Shown: positions 50,521 to 59,670 of the stretch, in pieces | How the letters are laid out: each line of letters opens with the position of its first letter | How positions within the stretch are numbered: position 1 is the stretch's first letter | DNA from: CAZNYN01 sp964422205 | Lineage (GTDB): Bacteria > Synergistota > Synergistia > Synergistales > Synergistaceae | Assembly: GCA_964422205.1 (NCBI GenBank) | Contig: CAYRAI010000009.1 | Span: 1-60,187 of the forward strand | Reading direction: 5' to 3' | Length of the DNA: 60,187 bases | The notes under the pieces: generated by a model | What the model was told of the DNA's origin: nothing | What the model saw: the letters and a program-made list of their open reading frames with translations, nothing else | Database searches by the model: none | Program-made: the position numbers and the translations under genes

Positions 50521-52743
50521 TTATTTTCCTGCGGAGAGTCTTGCTGAGAGTCTTGTCCATCTTCTTCTCGTTTTGTCATTTTTTACTGCGATTGCCAGGG
50601 CTTTTTTTGTGCCCACTATTACTACGAGTTTTTTTCCTCGCGTTATTCCCGTATATAGAAGGTTGCGCTGGAGCATCACGTAGTGCTGTGTCAGTATCGG
50701 TATGACAACAGCGGGATATTCTGAGCCCTGAGATTTATGTATTGAGACTGCGTAAGCATGGACAAGTTCGTCTGACTCTGCAAAGTCATATGAGACAAGG
50801 CCGTTGTCCATTTTTACTATGAGTTTCATTTCTTCTCCGTCTATTCTGAAGATAGTGCCGATATCTCCATTGTAAACGTCTTTGTCATAGTTATTTTTTA
50901 TCTGCATGACTTTGTCTCCCTCTTGGAGAACTCGGCCGAGACGCTGGAGTTTTGCTCCCTGTGCAGTGTTAAGAACTTTCTGCAGTTCGGCGTTTAATTT
51001 CATAGTTCCTACCGAGCCTCTGTGCATAGGGGTCAGAACCTGTATCCCATCCATTGGGTCAAAACCGAAGCTCTTGGGTATTCTGTCTGTCACGAGGGAC
51101 TTTATTACTTCAAGAGCTTTATCGGGGTCTTCCTGCTGTATGAAGTAGAAGTCCTTTAAGCCGCTTGCGTAGTCTTCGTCAAAATCGGGCATCTCTCCCG
51201 CGTTTATTTTATGGGCGTTTACCACTATTCTGCTCTCGCGCGCCTGTCTGAAGATTTCGTTGAGGCTCACTGTGGGACAGACACCGGAGTCTATTATATC
51301 TTTAAGCACATTTCCCGGCCCTACGGAGGGAAGCTGGTTGACGTCCCCGACAAGTATCAGGGAGGCTCCTTTAGGTATGGCTTTTAAGAGATGGTGCAAA
51401 AGTATCTGGTCTATCATCGAGGCTTCATCAACTATGAGCAGGTCACAGGCAAGAGGATTTGTCTCGTCTCTCATGAAGTCTCCAGACATTCCGCCTCTGC
51501 CGACATATTCGAGCATTCTGTGTATGGTTTTAGCTTCGTGTCCAGTGGCTTCGGTCATGCGTTTGGCGGCTCTGCCGGTAGGAGCGGCAAGCATGACAGT
51601 GTAGCCGCGCGCCTCTCTTATTTTGAGTATGGCACGTATTAAGGTTGTCTTGCCGGTTCCGGGACCTCCGGTTATGACCATAACCTGGGAGCTTACTGCC
51701 GTTTTAAGGGCCTCTTTTTGCTGCTCTGCAAGCTCTATTTTCAGCTCTTCCTGCACCCACGGTATTGCAATATCAGGATTCACGTATTGGCCGTTAAATG
51801 GAGCGGACATTAATTTGAGCAGATTTTTCGCCGAATTTGCCTCTGCATAGTGGAAAGCTGGAAGGTAGACAGCGCAGTCATCCTCACCGTCCTCATCTTT
51901 GTACCATTCGGTTATGAGTTCTTCTGCAAGACGCGCGTCTTCTACTCCTTTTTCCGCCAATTCGACAGAGACGGATAGGATTTCCGCGGCCTTTTCTGAG
52001 AGTTCCTCAATAGGCACATATATGTGTCCTTCTGATACAAATTGGCTCATTACATGGAGGACACCGGCCCTTATGCGCAGATGTGATTCTTTTGCAAAGC
52101 CCATGCTGGATGCTATCTTGTCCGCCGAGACAAAGCCTATACCGAATATGTCTATCGCGAGTCTGTATGGATTTTCTGTCAGGACTTCAAGAGATGCAGA
52201 ACCATACTGTTTAAAAACTCTTACAGCATAGCCTGTTCCAATCCCGTATTTCTGCAGAAAGATCATTAAATCTCTTATCTCTCTCTGTTCCATCCATGAT
52301 TTCTGTATTGACTCAATCTTTTTGCCGCCTATTCCGGGAATTTCAGCAAGGCGCTCTGGTTCGTTGTCAAGGACACTCAAAGTGTCGGAGCCGAATCTTG
52401 CGACTATCTTTTCCGCCATTGATGGGCCGACTCCCTTTATTAGTCCCGAGGCTAGGTATTTTTCTATTCCCGATTTTGTTGAAGGGGCTGATGTCCTGCA
52501 TGTGTCTATTCTGAACTGCTCACCAAACTTAGGGTGGTACTGCCAGCCTCCGACCATGAAGAGTTCTTCTCCGACCGCGGGCAGAGCTATAGAGCCAACT
52601 GCCGTGACAAGCTCAGGGCGGCCTTTCACGCGAAGGCGGAGAACGGTATAGCCGCTCTCCGCATTTGTGTACGTTATTCTTTCAATCTGTCCGGCAAGCT
52701 GAACGGATTGAGTCTCTTGCGGATTTATCTCTTCTTTTTCCAT
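50521..52743 (-). CDS. recD2: RecD2-type 5'-3' DNA helicase
   Basis: SF1B helicase of 740 residues. An N-terminal OB-like domain (1-100) and helix-hairpin-helix repeats (LIKGVGPSMAEKIV, LAEIPGIGGKKIESI, IFGIGFVSADKIAS) mark the RecD2 subgroup, which works without RecBC. Helicase motifs: I MVITGGPGTGKTTLIR, Ia LAAPTGRAAKRM, II LLIVDEASMID, III ILVGDVNQLPSVG, IV-V QVLTPMHRG, and VI YAVSIHKSQGSEYPAVV with LLYTGITRGKKL. The length matches the family. It begins four bases after the amidohydrolase gene. In other bacteria RecD2 acts in replication-fork maintenance and DNA repair. Confidence 0.95.
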   Translation of the reverse strand: MEKEEINPQETQSVQLAGQIERITYTNAESGYTVLRLRVKGRPELVTAVGSIALPAVGEELFMVGGWQYHPKFGEQFRIDTCRTSAPSTKSGIEKYLASGLIKGVGPSMAEKIVARFGSDTLSVLDNEPERLAEIPGIGGKKIESIQKSWMEQREIRDLMIFLQKYGIGTGYAVRVFKQYGSASLEVLTENPYRLAIDIFGIGFVSADKIASSMGFAKESHLRIRAGVLHVMSQFVSEGHIYVPIEELSEKAAEILSVSVELAEKGVEDARLAEELITEWYKDEDGEDDCAVYLPAFHYAEANSAKNLLKLMSAPFNGQYVNPDIAIPWVQEELKIELAEQQKEALKTAVSSQVMVITGGPGTGKTTLIRAILKIREARGYTVMLAAPTGRAAKRMTEATGHEAKTIHRMLEYVGRGGMSGDFMRDETNPLACDLLIVDEASMIDQILLHHLLKAIPKGASLILVGDVNQLPSVGPGNVLKDIIDSGVCPTVSLNEIFRQARESRIVVNAHKINAGEMPDFDEDYASGLKDFYFIQQEDPDKALEVIKSLVTDRIPKSFGFDPMDGIQVLTPMHRGSVGTMKLNAELQKVLNTAQGAKLQRLGRVLQEGDKVMQIKNNYDKDVYNGDIGTIFRIDGEEMKLIVKMDNGLVSYDFAESDELVHAYAVSIHKSQGSEYPAVVIPILTQHYVMLQRNLLYTGITRGKKLVVIVGTKKALAIAVKNDKTRRRWTRLSARLSAGK

Positions 52744-52747
52744 TTCG

Positions 52748-54379
52748 TTATCTGATATATTTTATTTTGCCGTCAACAACGGTCAGTCCGACAGTCATTT
52801 TAAGAAGCTCGTTTTCGGAGACGATAAAGGGGTTTTCCATAAAAGCCACGATATCTGCGGCTTTTCCAACTTCAAGTGTACCTCTCTTTTCACCCTCTCC
52901 GCATACTGCTGCCCCTCCCAAGGTGTACATGGAGAAAGCCTCTATTCTGTCGAGTCTCTGTGAAGGCATCCAACCGTATTCCGGCTCATTGTTCACATCC
53001 TGCCGCAATATGGCCGCCCTTATGCCTATGAATGGATTGAGCTTTTCCGTCGGGGAGTCTGAGCCTGCCCCTATTGTTATTCCGTGCATTATAAGCGATT
53101 TCCATGCATAGCTCCATCTGGAACGCTCCGCTCCTAGGCGCGACATTACAATGGGCCAGTCAGATGTGACGAATGCCGGCTGAATATCGGCCATTACTCC
53201 AAGCGATGCCATTCTCTTGTATATATCGCTTGCTCCGACCTGACAGTGGACTATTCTGTGACGTATGGAGGAGGAAGGGACGGTATTTTGGGCTTCTTCT
53301 ACCGCATTGAGACATCTTTCTATTGCTCCGTCCCCTATGGCGTAAAAAGCTACCTGCATGCCGGCTTCCTGAGCTATCGAGACAAGTTTGTTGAGAGCTC
53401 CCTGAGAGTGAGCATATATTCCCCTGTTGCCAGGGTCGTCCGAGTATTCTTCTCTTAGAGCCGCTGTCCTTGCTCCTAAAGTGCCGTCTACATGAATTTT
53501 GAGAGCTCCTGATTTGAAGAAAGTTTCTCCGTGCCTCTTGTGGCTGCCTGCCTCTATGAAAGAGCGCAATGTATCTTCATCTCTCAGATGCCACTGCTCC
53601 GAGATGCGAAGGGGCATATTGTCCATAAGTTCCATCTGTTCATAGAGTCCAAATACTCTCTCTATGCTTCCCGCAAGCTCTATGTCATCCGTCTGAACGG
53701 AAGTTATTCCTAGACGGGCCATTTCGTCTGCAGCTCTTTTATACCATCGTGCAAGAGTATCTTCCGAACATTCCGGTATATTAAGGCGTGCCCAGCTGAC
53801 AGCGGCTTCGCTTATCACTCCCGTAGGCTCGCCTTTTTCATCGGACTGGACAACGCCTCCCGAGATTTTAAAGCCCGACTTTACTCCGAGTATCTCAAGA
53901 GCTCTGGAATTTAGAACCGCTATGTGCCCGCAGGAACGCTCAAAAAACAGAGGAAGGTCTTTTGATATGGCGTCAAGGTCATTTTTGTTGGGAAAGCGTT
54001 TCTCTGCAAGATAGTCCTGATCCCATCCTCTGGCAAAGAACCATTCGTCTTTGCCGATGCTGTTCTCGTTAAGATACTTTCGGCCTTTTAAGATGATATC
54101 CTCTACTGAGACAGAGTCTCTTAAATTTAGAGTCTCTATGCTGCGTCCCGTCGCCAAAAGGTGGTTGTGTGTATCGGTAAATCCGGGCAGCAAAGCCTTG
54201 CCCTTCATGTCAAGGACAATTGTTTTTGAGTCGCACAGGGAGAGTATATCTCTGTCCGTCCCCATGGCTTTTATTATTCCTCCGCGGGCAAAAAGAGCGT
54301 CGGCTCTGCCAGGTGCGGCCATTGGATATATTTCGCCGTTTATAAGGGCTATTGAATCGTTTCTTGGCTCTGCTGTCAT
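52748..54379 (-). CDS. Amidohydrolase of the YtcJ-like (amidohydro_3) family
   Basis: Metal-dependent hydrolase of 543 residues with a TIM barrel and small beta-sandwich. It shows the metal motif LPGFTDTHNHLLATG (H-x-H), WFFARGWDQDYLAEKRFP, the glutamate/lysine-region LKIHVDGTLGARTAAL, histidines in RHRIVHCQV, the aspartate in GAGSDSPTEKLNPF, and the C-terminal return of the sandwich with LEVGKAADIVAFMENPF. No signal peptide. Substrates of this family are amides or carbamates of varied kinds and cannot be predicted. TAGGAAGTG precedes the ATG. It sits between pepA (16 bases) and recD2 (4 bases). Confidence 0.85.
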   Translation of the reverse strand: MTAEPRNDSIALINGEIYPMAAPGRADALFARGGIIKAMGTDRDILSLCDSKTIVLDMKGKALLPGFTDTHNHLLATGRSIETLNLRDSVSVEDIILKGRKYLNENSIGKDEWFFARGWDQDYLAEKRFPNKNDLDAISKDLPLFFERSCGHIAVLNSRALEILGVKSGFKISGGVVQSDEKGEPTGVISEAAVSWARLNIPECSEDTLARWYKRAADEMARLGITSVQTDDIELAGSIERVFGLYEQMELMDNMPLRISEQWHLRDEDTLRSFIEAGSHKRHGETFFKSGALKIHVDGTLGARTAALREEYSDDPGNRGIYAHSQGALNKLVSIAQEAGMQVAFYAIGDGAIERCLNAVEEAQNTVPSSSIRHRIVHCQVGASDIYKRMASLGVMADIQPAFVTSDWPIVMSRLGAERSRWSYAWKSLIMHGITIGAGSDSPTEKLNPFIGIRAAILRQDVNNEPEYGWMPSQRLDRIEAFSMYTLGGAAVCGEGEKRGTLEVGKAADIVAFMENPFIVSENELLKMTVGLTVVDGKIKYIR

Positions 54380-54395
54380 TGCAACACTTCCTAAT

Positions 54396-55859
54396 TTATA
54401 AGTTGTATATTAAAGAGGCTAATGTTCTTGCTCCAAATCCGGTAGCCCCATCCGCATAGTAGCTGAAGCAGCTCTTTGCATAGTCTGCTGCGGCTATGTC
54501 AAGGTGAGCCCATGGAATGTCCTTGCCTACAAATTCCTCGAGGAACATAGCAGCTGTTATAGCTCCGCCGTAGCGCCCCGCAGAGTTCAGAAGGTCGGCA
54601 TTTGGGGACTTAATCATCTTTCTCAGGTTGGGGTCAGTCATAGGAAGCTTCCAGAATCTCTCTCCCGATGCATTGCTTGCCGCAAGCACTTTCTCACCCA
54701 ATTCGTCATTATTCGTAAATAGCCCCGCTGTTGTGGAACCTAGTGCCACAGCGCATGCGCCGGTCAATGTAGCTATATCTATTATCATGTCCGGTTTAAG
54801 CTCCGAAGCATAGCAGAGGGCATCGGCAAGTGTGAGTCTGCCTTCGGCATCTGTATTGTTGACCTCTATTGTCTTTCCGCTGCGCGCCCTTATGATGTCG
54901 TCCGGTCTGTAAGCTGTGCCGCTCGGCATATTCTCCGCAGCGGCTATTATAACAGATACTTTCCAGGAAACTTTGAGTTCCGCCGCCGCTCTCACTGCTC
55001 CTAATACAGAGCAGGCTCCGCTTTTGTCGCCTTTCATGGTGGTCATAAAGTCGGCAGGCTTGATGTCAAGACCGCCGCTGTCAAAGGTAAGACCTTTGCC
55101 TACAAGGGCTATGTGTCCTTTGGCCTCGCCTTCGGGGTTCCACGTGAGATGTATAAAGCGCGGAGCGTTTGCCGAACCTTTTGCCACTGAGTAGTATGCA
55201 TCCATCTTTTCTTTTATAATTCTGTCTTCGTCCCATATCTCGCACTCAAGTCCGAATTCCTCTGCGAGAGAGACAGCTTTTGAGGCAAGAGTTATAGGAG
55301 TTATCACATTTCCCGGCTCGTTTGCTATGTCACGGGCATAGCATTGAGCCTTTGCGAAGACAGTACCTCTTGCAAGACCTTCCTCATCCGCGTCAATGAC
55401 GGTAAGCTCTGAGGGGATTTTAAATTTTTCATCCTCACCGCGTGTTTTGTATTTGTCAAAACGGTAGCAGCCCAGAATGGCGCCTTCCGCCGCTGATGAA
55501 GCGCGAACGGAGCATGATGATCCGGGGACATTTGCGGCTATGCTTGAATAGCCCTTTTCGGCTGCGGAACGGACAACTTTGAACATTGCCTCACGCACTC
55601 TGTCCTCACAGGAAGAGTCATCTTTGCCTATACCGCAGATAACGACGCTCTTAACCTTCTTATCGGCAACAGCCATCACAAGAGATGTTCCTGCTTTGCC
55701 CCTGAAGCCCTCATTAATTATATTTCTGCGGCAGAAGTCTCTCATCTCGCCGCGAAGCGGGTCAATAGAAATACTCTCAGGCTCGGATTCCAAAACCAGT
55801 ATGCCTATTACCTCTGCAGATTCTGCGGAAAAACCGTCTTCCGATTTTTTAATATTCAT
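54396..55859 (-). CDS. pepA: Leucyl aminopeptidase (M17, PepA family)
   Basis: Cytosolic zinc/manganese aminopeptidase of about 487 residues. The C-terminal catalytic domain is complete: NEPGNVITPITLA, LVGKGLTFDSGGLDIKPAD with metal lysine and aspartate, MKGDKSGACSVLGA, and NTDAEGRLTLADALCYA with the metal-binding Asp and Glu. The N-terminal domain (1-160) is more divergent. The start is ATG 55859, with AGGAGGT eight bases upstream; an in-frame ATG at 55889 lies before that site. First gene of a three-gene minus-strand operon; fits peptide and amino-acid use. Confidence 0.93.
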   Translation of the reverse strand: MNIKKSEDGFSAESAEVIGILVLESEPESISIDPLRGEMRDFCRRNIINEGFRGKAGTSLVMAVADKKVKSVVICGIGKDDSSCEDRVREAMFKVVRSAAEKGYSSIAANVPGSSCSVRASSAAEGAILGCYRFDKYKTRGEDEKFKIPSELTVIDADEEGLARGTVFAKAQCYARDIANEPGNVITPITLASKAVSLAEEFGLECEIWDEDRIIKEKMDAYYSVAKGSANAPRFIHLTWNPEGEAKGHIALVGKGLTFDSGGLDIKPADFMTTMKGDKSGACSVLGAVRAAAELKVSWKVSVIIAAAENMPSGTAYRPDDIIRARSGKTIEVNNTDAEGRLTLADALCYASELKPDMIIDIATLTGACAVALGSTTAGLFTNNDELGEKVLAASNASGERFWKLPMTDPNLRKMIKSPNADLLNSAGRYGGAITAAMFLEEFVGKDIPWAHLDIAAADYAKSCFSYYADGATGFGARTLASLIYNL

Positions 55860-56048
55860 AAAAAAATACCTCCTAAAATGGAACATCACAGTAATAATTA
55901 TCCCATAATAATAACACTATTCAACAACAAATGTGACACTATTTATACTGAGATATTCTCTTTTCTGCTATACTTACAAAAAGCTTTTGCCCGCTGCTTG
56001 GGACATAGCTAACATTAATTCCTGCCTCATACGAAAGAGGTGCTCTTT

Positions 56049-56996
56049 TTGAACAAAAATAGAAGAAAATATATGGTGCACTTATATGAAATAGCTCTTC
56101 CGATATTGTCACTTTGGGCTCTTTTTATACTTATGACACTGGGAGCTTCATACTTTCACCCTGGAAGCCAGCCTTTTCCGCTTTTTATTGTCAACAATAT
56201 TATATGGCTGATATTCTTCTTTGATTTTTCGGCAAGGGCGGCTCTCTCTTCGGACAGAGGGCACTTTGTCACAAGCCATTTGGCCGAACTCATCTCAATA
56301 CTGCCAATCATGCCTATAATTTTAATATCGGAGTGGCTTTACTCTATTCACATGAGTGACATTGCCGATACCATATTAAATACTATTTTTATAATCAAGT
56401 TTTTCGCTTACCTAACAAGAACTTTTATAATGCAAAGAAGATTCATAAAGACAAATGAGCTACACTACGCCGCGGCAGTATCTATGACGGCTCTTGTTGT
56501 AGCGGCTGTACTCTTTTCGAGCTTTGAACACAGAAGCTACTCCGACGGGATATGGTGGGCTTTTGTAACTGCCAGCACAACAGGGTTCGGGGATGTTGTG
56601 CCAAAAACTCCCGAAGGGCGCCTCGTGGGAATGTTCCTAATGGTCATAGGACTTTCATGCATCAGTATGCTGACCGGCGTTATCGCAGGAAGAATGATGC
56701 AGACAGGCACTCTCAGAGAGCGCAGAATCAGCCCTCACATAGACTTTGTTATACAGCAGCTCAATAAATTTGAAACACTGAGCGTGAGCGATGTTGACGA
56801 AATTTGCACAGTACTGAAATCTCTTAAAGCAAACGAAAAGCTGCTGCCTAACAGAGCCACAGCCGATTTTATAAGAAAGAAGCATGAGCTGGATCAGGCA
56901 AAATGCAAAGAAAAGAAATTAATTGCGTGGCTTAGAAAAACTTTCACCCCAAGCCCTGAGGACGACAAGCTGATAGAAAAGAAAATAACCTCCTAG
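56049..56996 (+). CDS. Potassium-channel-like membrane protein (Ion_trans_2 type)
   Basis: About 315 residues with hydrophobic segments at roughly 10-30, 43-60, 80-97, 108-126, 145-163 and 195-215, giving an S1-S6-like layout. The pore helix and filter are WWAFVTASTTGFGDVVP, with GFGD in the K+-filter position. There are few charged residues in the S4-like region (TRTFIMQRRFIK), so voltage sensing is uncertain. The cytoplasmic tail (about 225-315) is charged and may form a coiled coil; no RCK or cNMP domain is seen. The start is TTG 56049, with AGAGG eight bases upstream; GTG 56040 overlaps that site. Confidence 0.8.
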   Translation: MNKNRRKYMVHLYEIALPILSLWALFILMTLGASYFHPGSQPFPLFIVNNIIWLIFFFDFSARAALSSDRGHFVTSHLAELISILPIMPIILISEWLYSIHMSDIADTILNTIFIIKFFAYLTRTFIMQRRFIKTNELHYAAAVSMTALVVAAVLFSSFEHRSYSDGIWWAFVTASTTGFGDVVPKTPEGRLVGMFLMVIGLSCISMLTGVIAGRMMQTGTLRERRISPHIDFVIQQLNKFETLSVSDVDEICTVLKSLKANEKLLPNRATADFIRKKHELDQAKCKEKKLIAWLRKTFTPSPEDDKLIEKKITS

Positions 56997-57021
56997 AATA
57001 AAATTCTAAGTCTGTCATATA

Positions 57022-57059
57022 AAAACAGGTGCCGCTGTTTTCTGCGGCACCTGTTTTTA
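57022..57059. terminator. Bidirectional terminator between the channel and NSS transporter genes
   Basis: AAAAACAGGTGCCGC (57022-57036) pairs perfectly with GCGGCACCTGTTTTT (57045-57059) around an eight-base loop, with T-runs on both strands. Confidence 0.95.
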
Positions 57060-57081
57060 TATGTTTTCCTGCGTATCTTGA

Positions 57082-58491
57082 TTAAAGTTTGAAGATACCG
57101 ATGGAGTTTAGGAATATCAGTGCGACAAGGAGCGGTGTCACATAGCGGCAAAGCATGCGTATGAGGGCGACTTTGCCGTCGTTTGAGAGAGCTCCGTGGT
57201 TTGTAAGCTCATCCTTAAAGTCATCGGACTTCATCTTATAGCCTGTGTAAAGAGTTATCAAAAGTCCGCCCAGAGGCATGAGTATGTTTGACGACAAGAA
57301 GTCGAAGAGGTCGAAGAAACCGCGACCGAAGAGCTTTATTCCGCCGAAGAAGCTTGTCCCGTCTGCGGAGCAGGAGGCCAATATTCCGACCGCGCCTATA
57401 AGCACGCAGTTAATGAGAGCCGCCTTTTTGCGCGGCATATTAAATTCTTCGGACATCCACAGTGTAGGCACTTCAACAAGAGAGAGCATAGCTCCGTTTG
57501 CCGCGAAGGCGGTGAGAAGGAAAAATGCGAAAAGAAGCACCTGTCCGAAAGGCATCTGAGAGAATACAAGAGGAATGGTAACAAAGAGCAGGCCAGGTCC
57601 GGCACCGGGTTCAAGTCCGAATGAGAAAACCGTCGGGAATATGGCAAGACCTGCGAGCATAGAGACACATATGTCTGCTACTGCTATCTTCAGAGGCGCA
57701 GTAGAAAGATCAGAGCTGTCCGTAAAATACGAACCATAGGTAATCATAGTTCCCATACCGAGAGAGAGCTTAAAGAAGGCAAGTCCCATCGCGGCAAGAA
57801 TTATCGGAGGGGTTATCTGCGAGAAATCGACATGGAAGAGAAATTTAAGTCCGTCTGCAGCCCCTGGAAGTGTGAGAGCGCGTATGACGCATATAATAAG
57901 CAAAATAAAGAGAGCTGGCATCATGACTCTGATAGCCTTCTCTATGCCGCTTGAAACACCTAAAGAGATAATTGTGCCTATGACGGCAAGCACAAGGAAC
58001 TGCCAGAAAACAGGAGAAAGAACGGCCGCAGAGAAGAAAGAACCTCCTGCCGCACCGGCTCCTATCGCGCTTCCGAACATGGCGCCGGCGGATTCGGCAG
58101 TAACACCTGAGAATGCGCCCACAGCTGCCTTATATGTGTAGAAATAGACCCAGCCTGCCACACTGCTGTAGAAAAACATTATCAGGTATGACGAGAGAGC
58201 TCCCATGAAGCCTATTCCGGCCCATGGAGTTTTAGGATTTTTGTCGAGTTTTCTGAAAGAGCCTACTGCGTTGAGCCTTGAGCGGCGTCCTATTACAAAT
58301 TCGCTTATCATTACTGGCAGGGCTACAACAAAGACAAAGAAGAGATATATTACAAGAAAAGCTCCGCCCCCTCCTGTTCCCGTCATATACGGGAATTTCC
58401 ATATGTTGCCAAGACCTACTGCAGATCCCAGAGCGACCATTAAAGCGGCAAGAGTCGTACTGAATCCATCTCTTTTAGACTGTGCTGCCAT
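57082..58491 (-). CDS. Neurotransmitter:sodium symporter (NSS) family amino-acid transporter
   Basis: 469 residues with 11-12 spans, LeuT fold. The TM1 signature SAVGLGNIWKFPYMTGTGGG supplies the Na+ and substrate sites, followed by FVVALPVMISEFVIGRRSRL; TM6 holds ALGLAFFKLSLGMGTMITYGSYF, and TM8 contains LLFAFFLLTAFAANGAMLSLVE. The substrate is probably an amino acid (related transporters carry tryptophan, tyrosine or hydrophobic amino acids), taken up with Na+. GGAGGAGAT precedes the ATG. The single gene is flanked by a terminator. Confidence 0.93.
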   Translation of the reverse strand: MAAQSKRDGFSTTLAALMVALGSAVGLGNIWKFPYMTGTGGGGAFLVIYLFFVFVVALPVMISEFVIGRRSRLNAVGSFRKLDKNPKTPWAGIGFMGALSSYLIMFFYSSVAGWVYFYTYKAAVGAFSGVTAESAGAMFGSAIGAGAAGGSFFSAAVLSPVFWQFLVLAVIGTIISLGVSSGIEKAIRVMMPALFILLIICVIRALTLPGAADGLKFLFHVDFSQITPPIILAAMGLAFFKLSLGMGTMITYGSYFTDSSDLSTAPLKIAVADICVSMLAGLAIFPTVFSFGLEPGAGPGLLFVTIPLVFSQMPFGQVLLFAFFLLTAFAANGAMLSLVEVPTLWMSEEFNMPRKKAALINCVLIGAVGILASCSADGTSFFGGIKLFGRGFFDLFDFLSSNILMPLGGLLITLYTGYKMKSDDFKDELTNHGALSNDGKVALIRMLCRYVTPLLVALIFLNSIGIFKL

Positions 58492-58613
58492 ACATATCTC
58501 CTCCTCAAATTCAACTGTTTAAAATATCATGGCTTATTACTAAATAAGGCGAAACTATTCTACACCAAAATAAATAAAAATAGTATAACTATTTAAAGTC
58601 AAAAAAATTCCGT

Positions 58614-59504
58614 CTATTTTTTCTTAATTGTGGATATGACAATTGCCGATATTATAACAGCACAGCCGACAACTTCGCGTAGTGTAGGGACTGTGCCCAA
58701 TGTGACTGCAGTAAGAGCCACGGCAAGAACCATTTCCAATGTGCAGAGCAGACTGACTGTAGCTGCGGGAATATATTTGAGGGCACTGTAAAAAAGTCCA
58801 TAGGCTATGAGGCTTCCGGAAATGGCCTGCAGCAGAAGTATGGAGAAAAGAAAGGGAGTAAAGTTGGCAATATCAGCCCAGCCTATAAAAACGCTCTTTC
58901 CGAGCAGCAATATAAAAAACCCGAATGTGTGAGTAAAGAAAAGCATAACGATGGAATCTATCTTTTCTGTTTTTGATATGCGCCTGCCTATAAGAGCCTG
59001 CCCCGATATGCCAAACACAGCGAGCAGCCCCCAGAGAACTCCCGGCAGTGACATTCCTGAAAGGGGCTTGCCGCCCACCATACCGCAGTAGACACCGAAA
59101 ACTATCATAAAACCCGCCGCAACCTGCCTTCTGTCTGGCTTCTCGTGAGTTACATAAAGAGAACCGAGCATTGCGACAAGGGGAAAAGTGTAATGAAGAA
59201 TCAAAGCCTCGGCAACGGAGAGGTATTCAAGAGACATAAGAAAACCGCCTCCGGCACATGCGACTGAGAGGGAACCTGAGATAAAATAAAATTTTAAGAT
59301 AGAAGGCTTAGGAAAAAACACTTCCTTGCCTTTTGAGATAAGAAGCCAAGGTCCTAATACGGCAGCGACAAAAAACGCACGAAACGCCATGGCGGATAAA
59401 AGATTTATTCCGCCTGCGGCAAGATATTTCGCTATAGGGCTCATAACAGCCCAGAAAACCGCGGCGGCGAGGCTGTAAACTACCCCTCTCCAATAATTAT
59501 TCAT
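58614..59504 (-). CDS. EamA-family (DMT) membrane transporter
   Basis: 296 residues, ten spans in two EamA repeats. The first repeat runs from SLAAAVFWAVMSPIAKYLAA to LVTHEK-like YVTHEKPDRRQVAAGFMIV, with VAEALILHYTFPLVAMLGSL; the second ends in YIPAATVSLLCTLEMVLAV and GCAVIISAIVIS. Members export amino acids or metabolites such as cysteine or threonine, or act as importers; this one cannot be assigned. ACAGGAGATT precedes the ATG. Confidence 0.88.
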   Translation of the reverse strand: MNNYWRGVVYSLAAAVFWAVMSPIAKYLAAGGINLLSAMAFRAFFVAAVLGPWLLISKGKEVFFPKPSILKFYFISGSLSVACAGGGFLMSLEYLSVAEALILHYTFPLVAMLGSLYVTHEKPDRRQVAAGFMIVFGVYCGMVGGKPLSGMSLPGVLWGLLAVFGISGQALIGRRISKTEKIDSIVMLFFTHTFGFFILLLGKSVFIGWADIANFTPFLFSILLLQAISGSLIAYGLFYSALKYIPAATVSLLCTLEMVLAVALTAVTLGTVPTLREVVGCAVIISAIVISTIKKK

Positions 59505-59592
59505 AAATCTCCTGTCCCTTCAAGATTTTTTTTAAGTCACGCAGACCATTATATATGAGTTTTGCAATATATTTACAAAAATAAAATAAACA

Positions 59593-59631
59593 AAACGGCT
59601 CTTCGCCGATTTTACGGAAAAAGAGCCGTTT
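59593..59631. terminator. Terminator hairpin between the EamA gene and the partial antiporter
   Basis: AAACGGCTCTT (59593-59603) pairs with AAGAGCCGTTT (59621-59631). It lies just past the stop of the minus-strand antiporter gene at 59671 and probably ends that transcript. Confidence 0.8.
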
Positions 59632-59670
59632 CATTTTGTGATTCAATGTTATTTTGTTAAAAATTTAATT

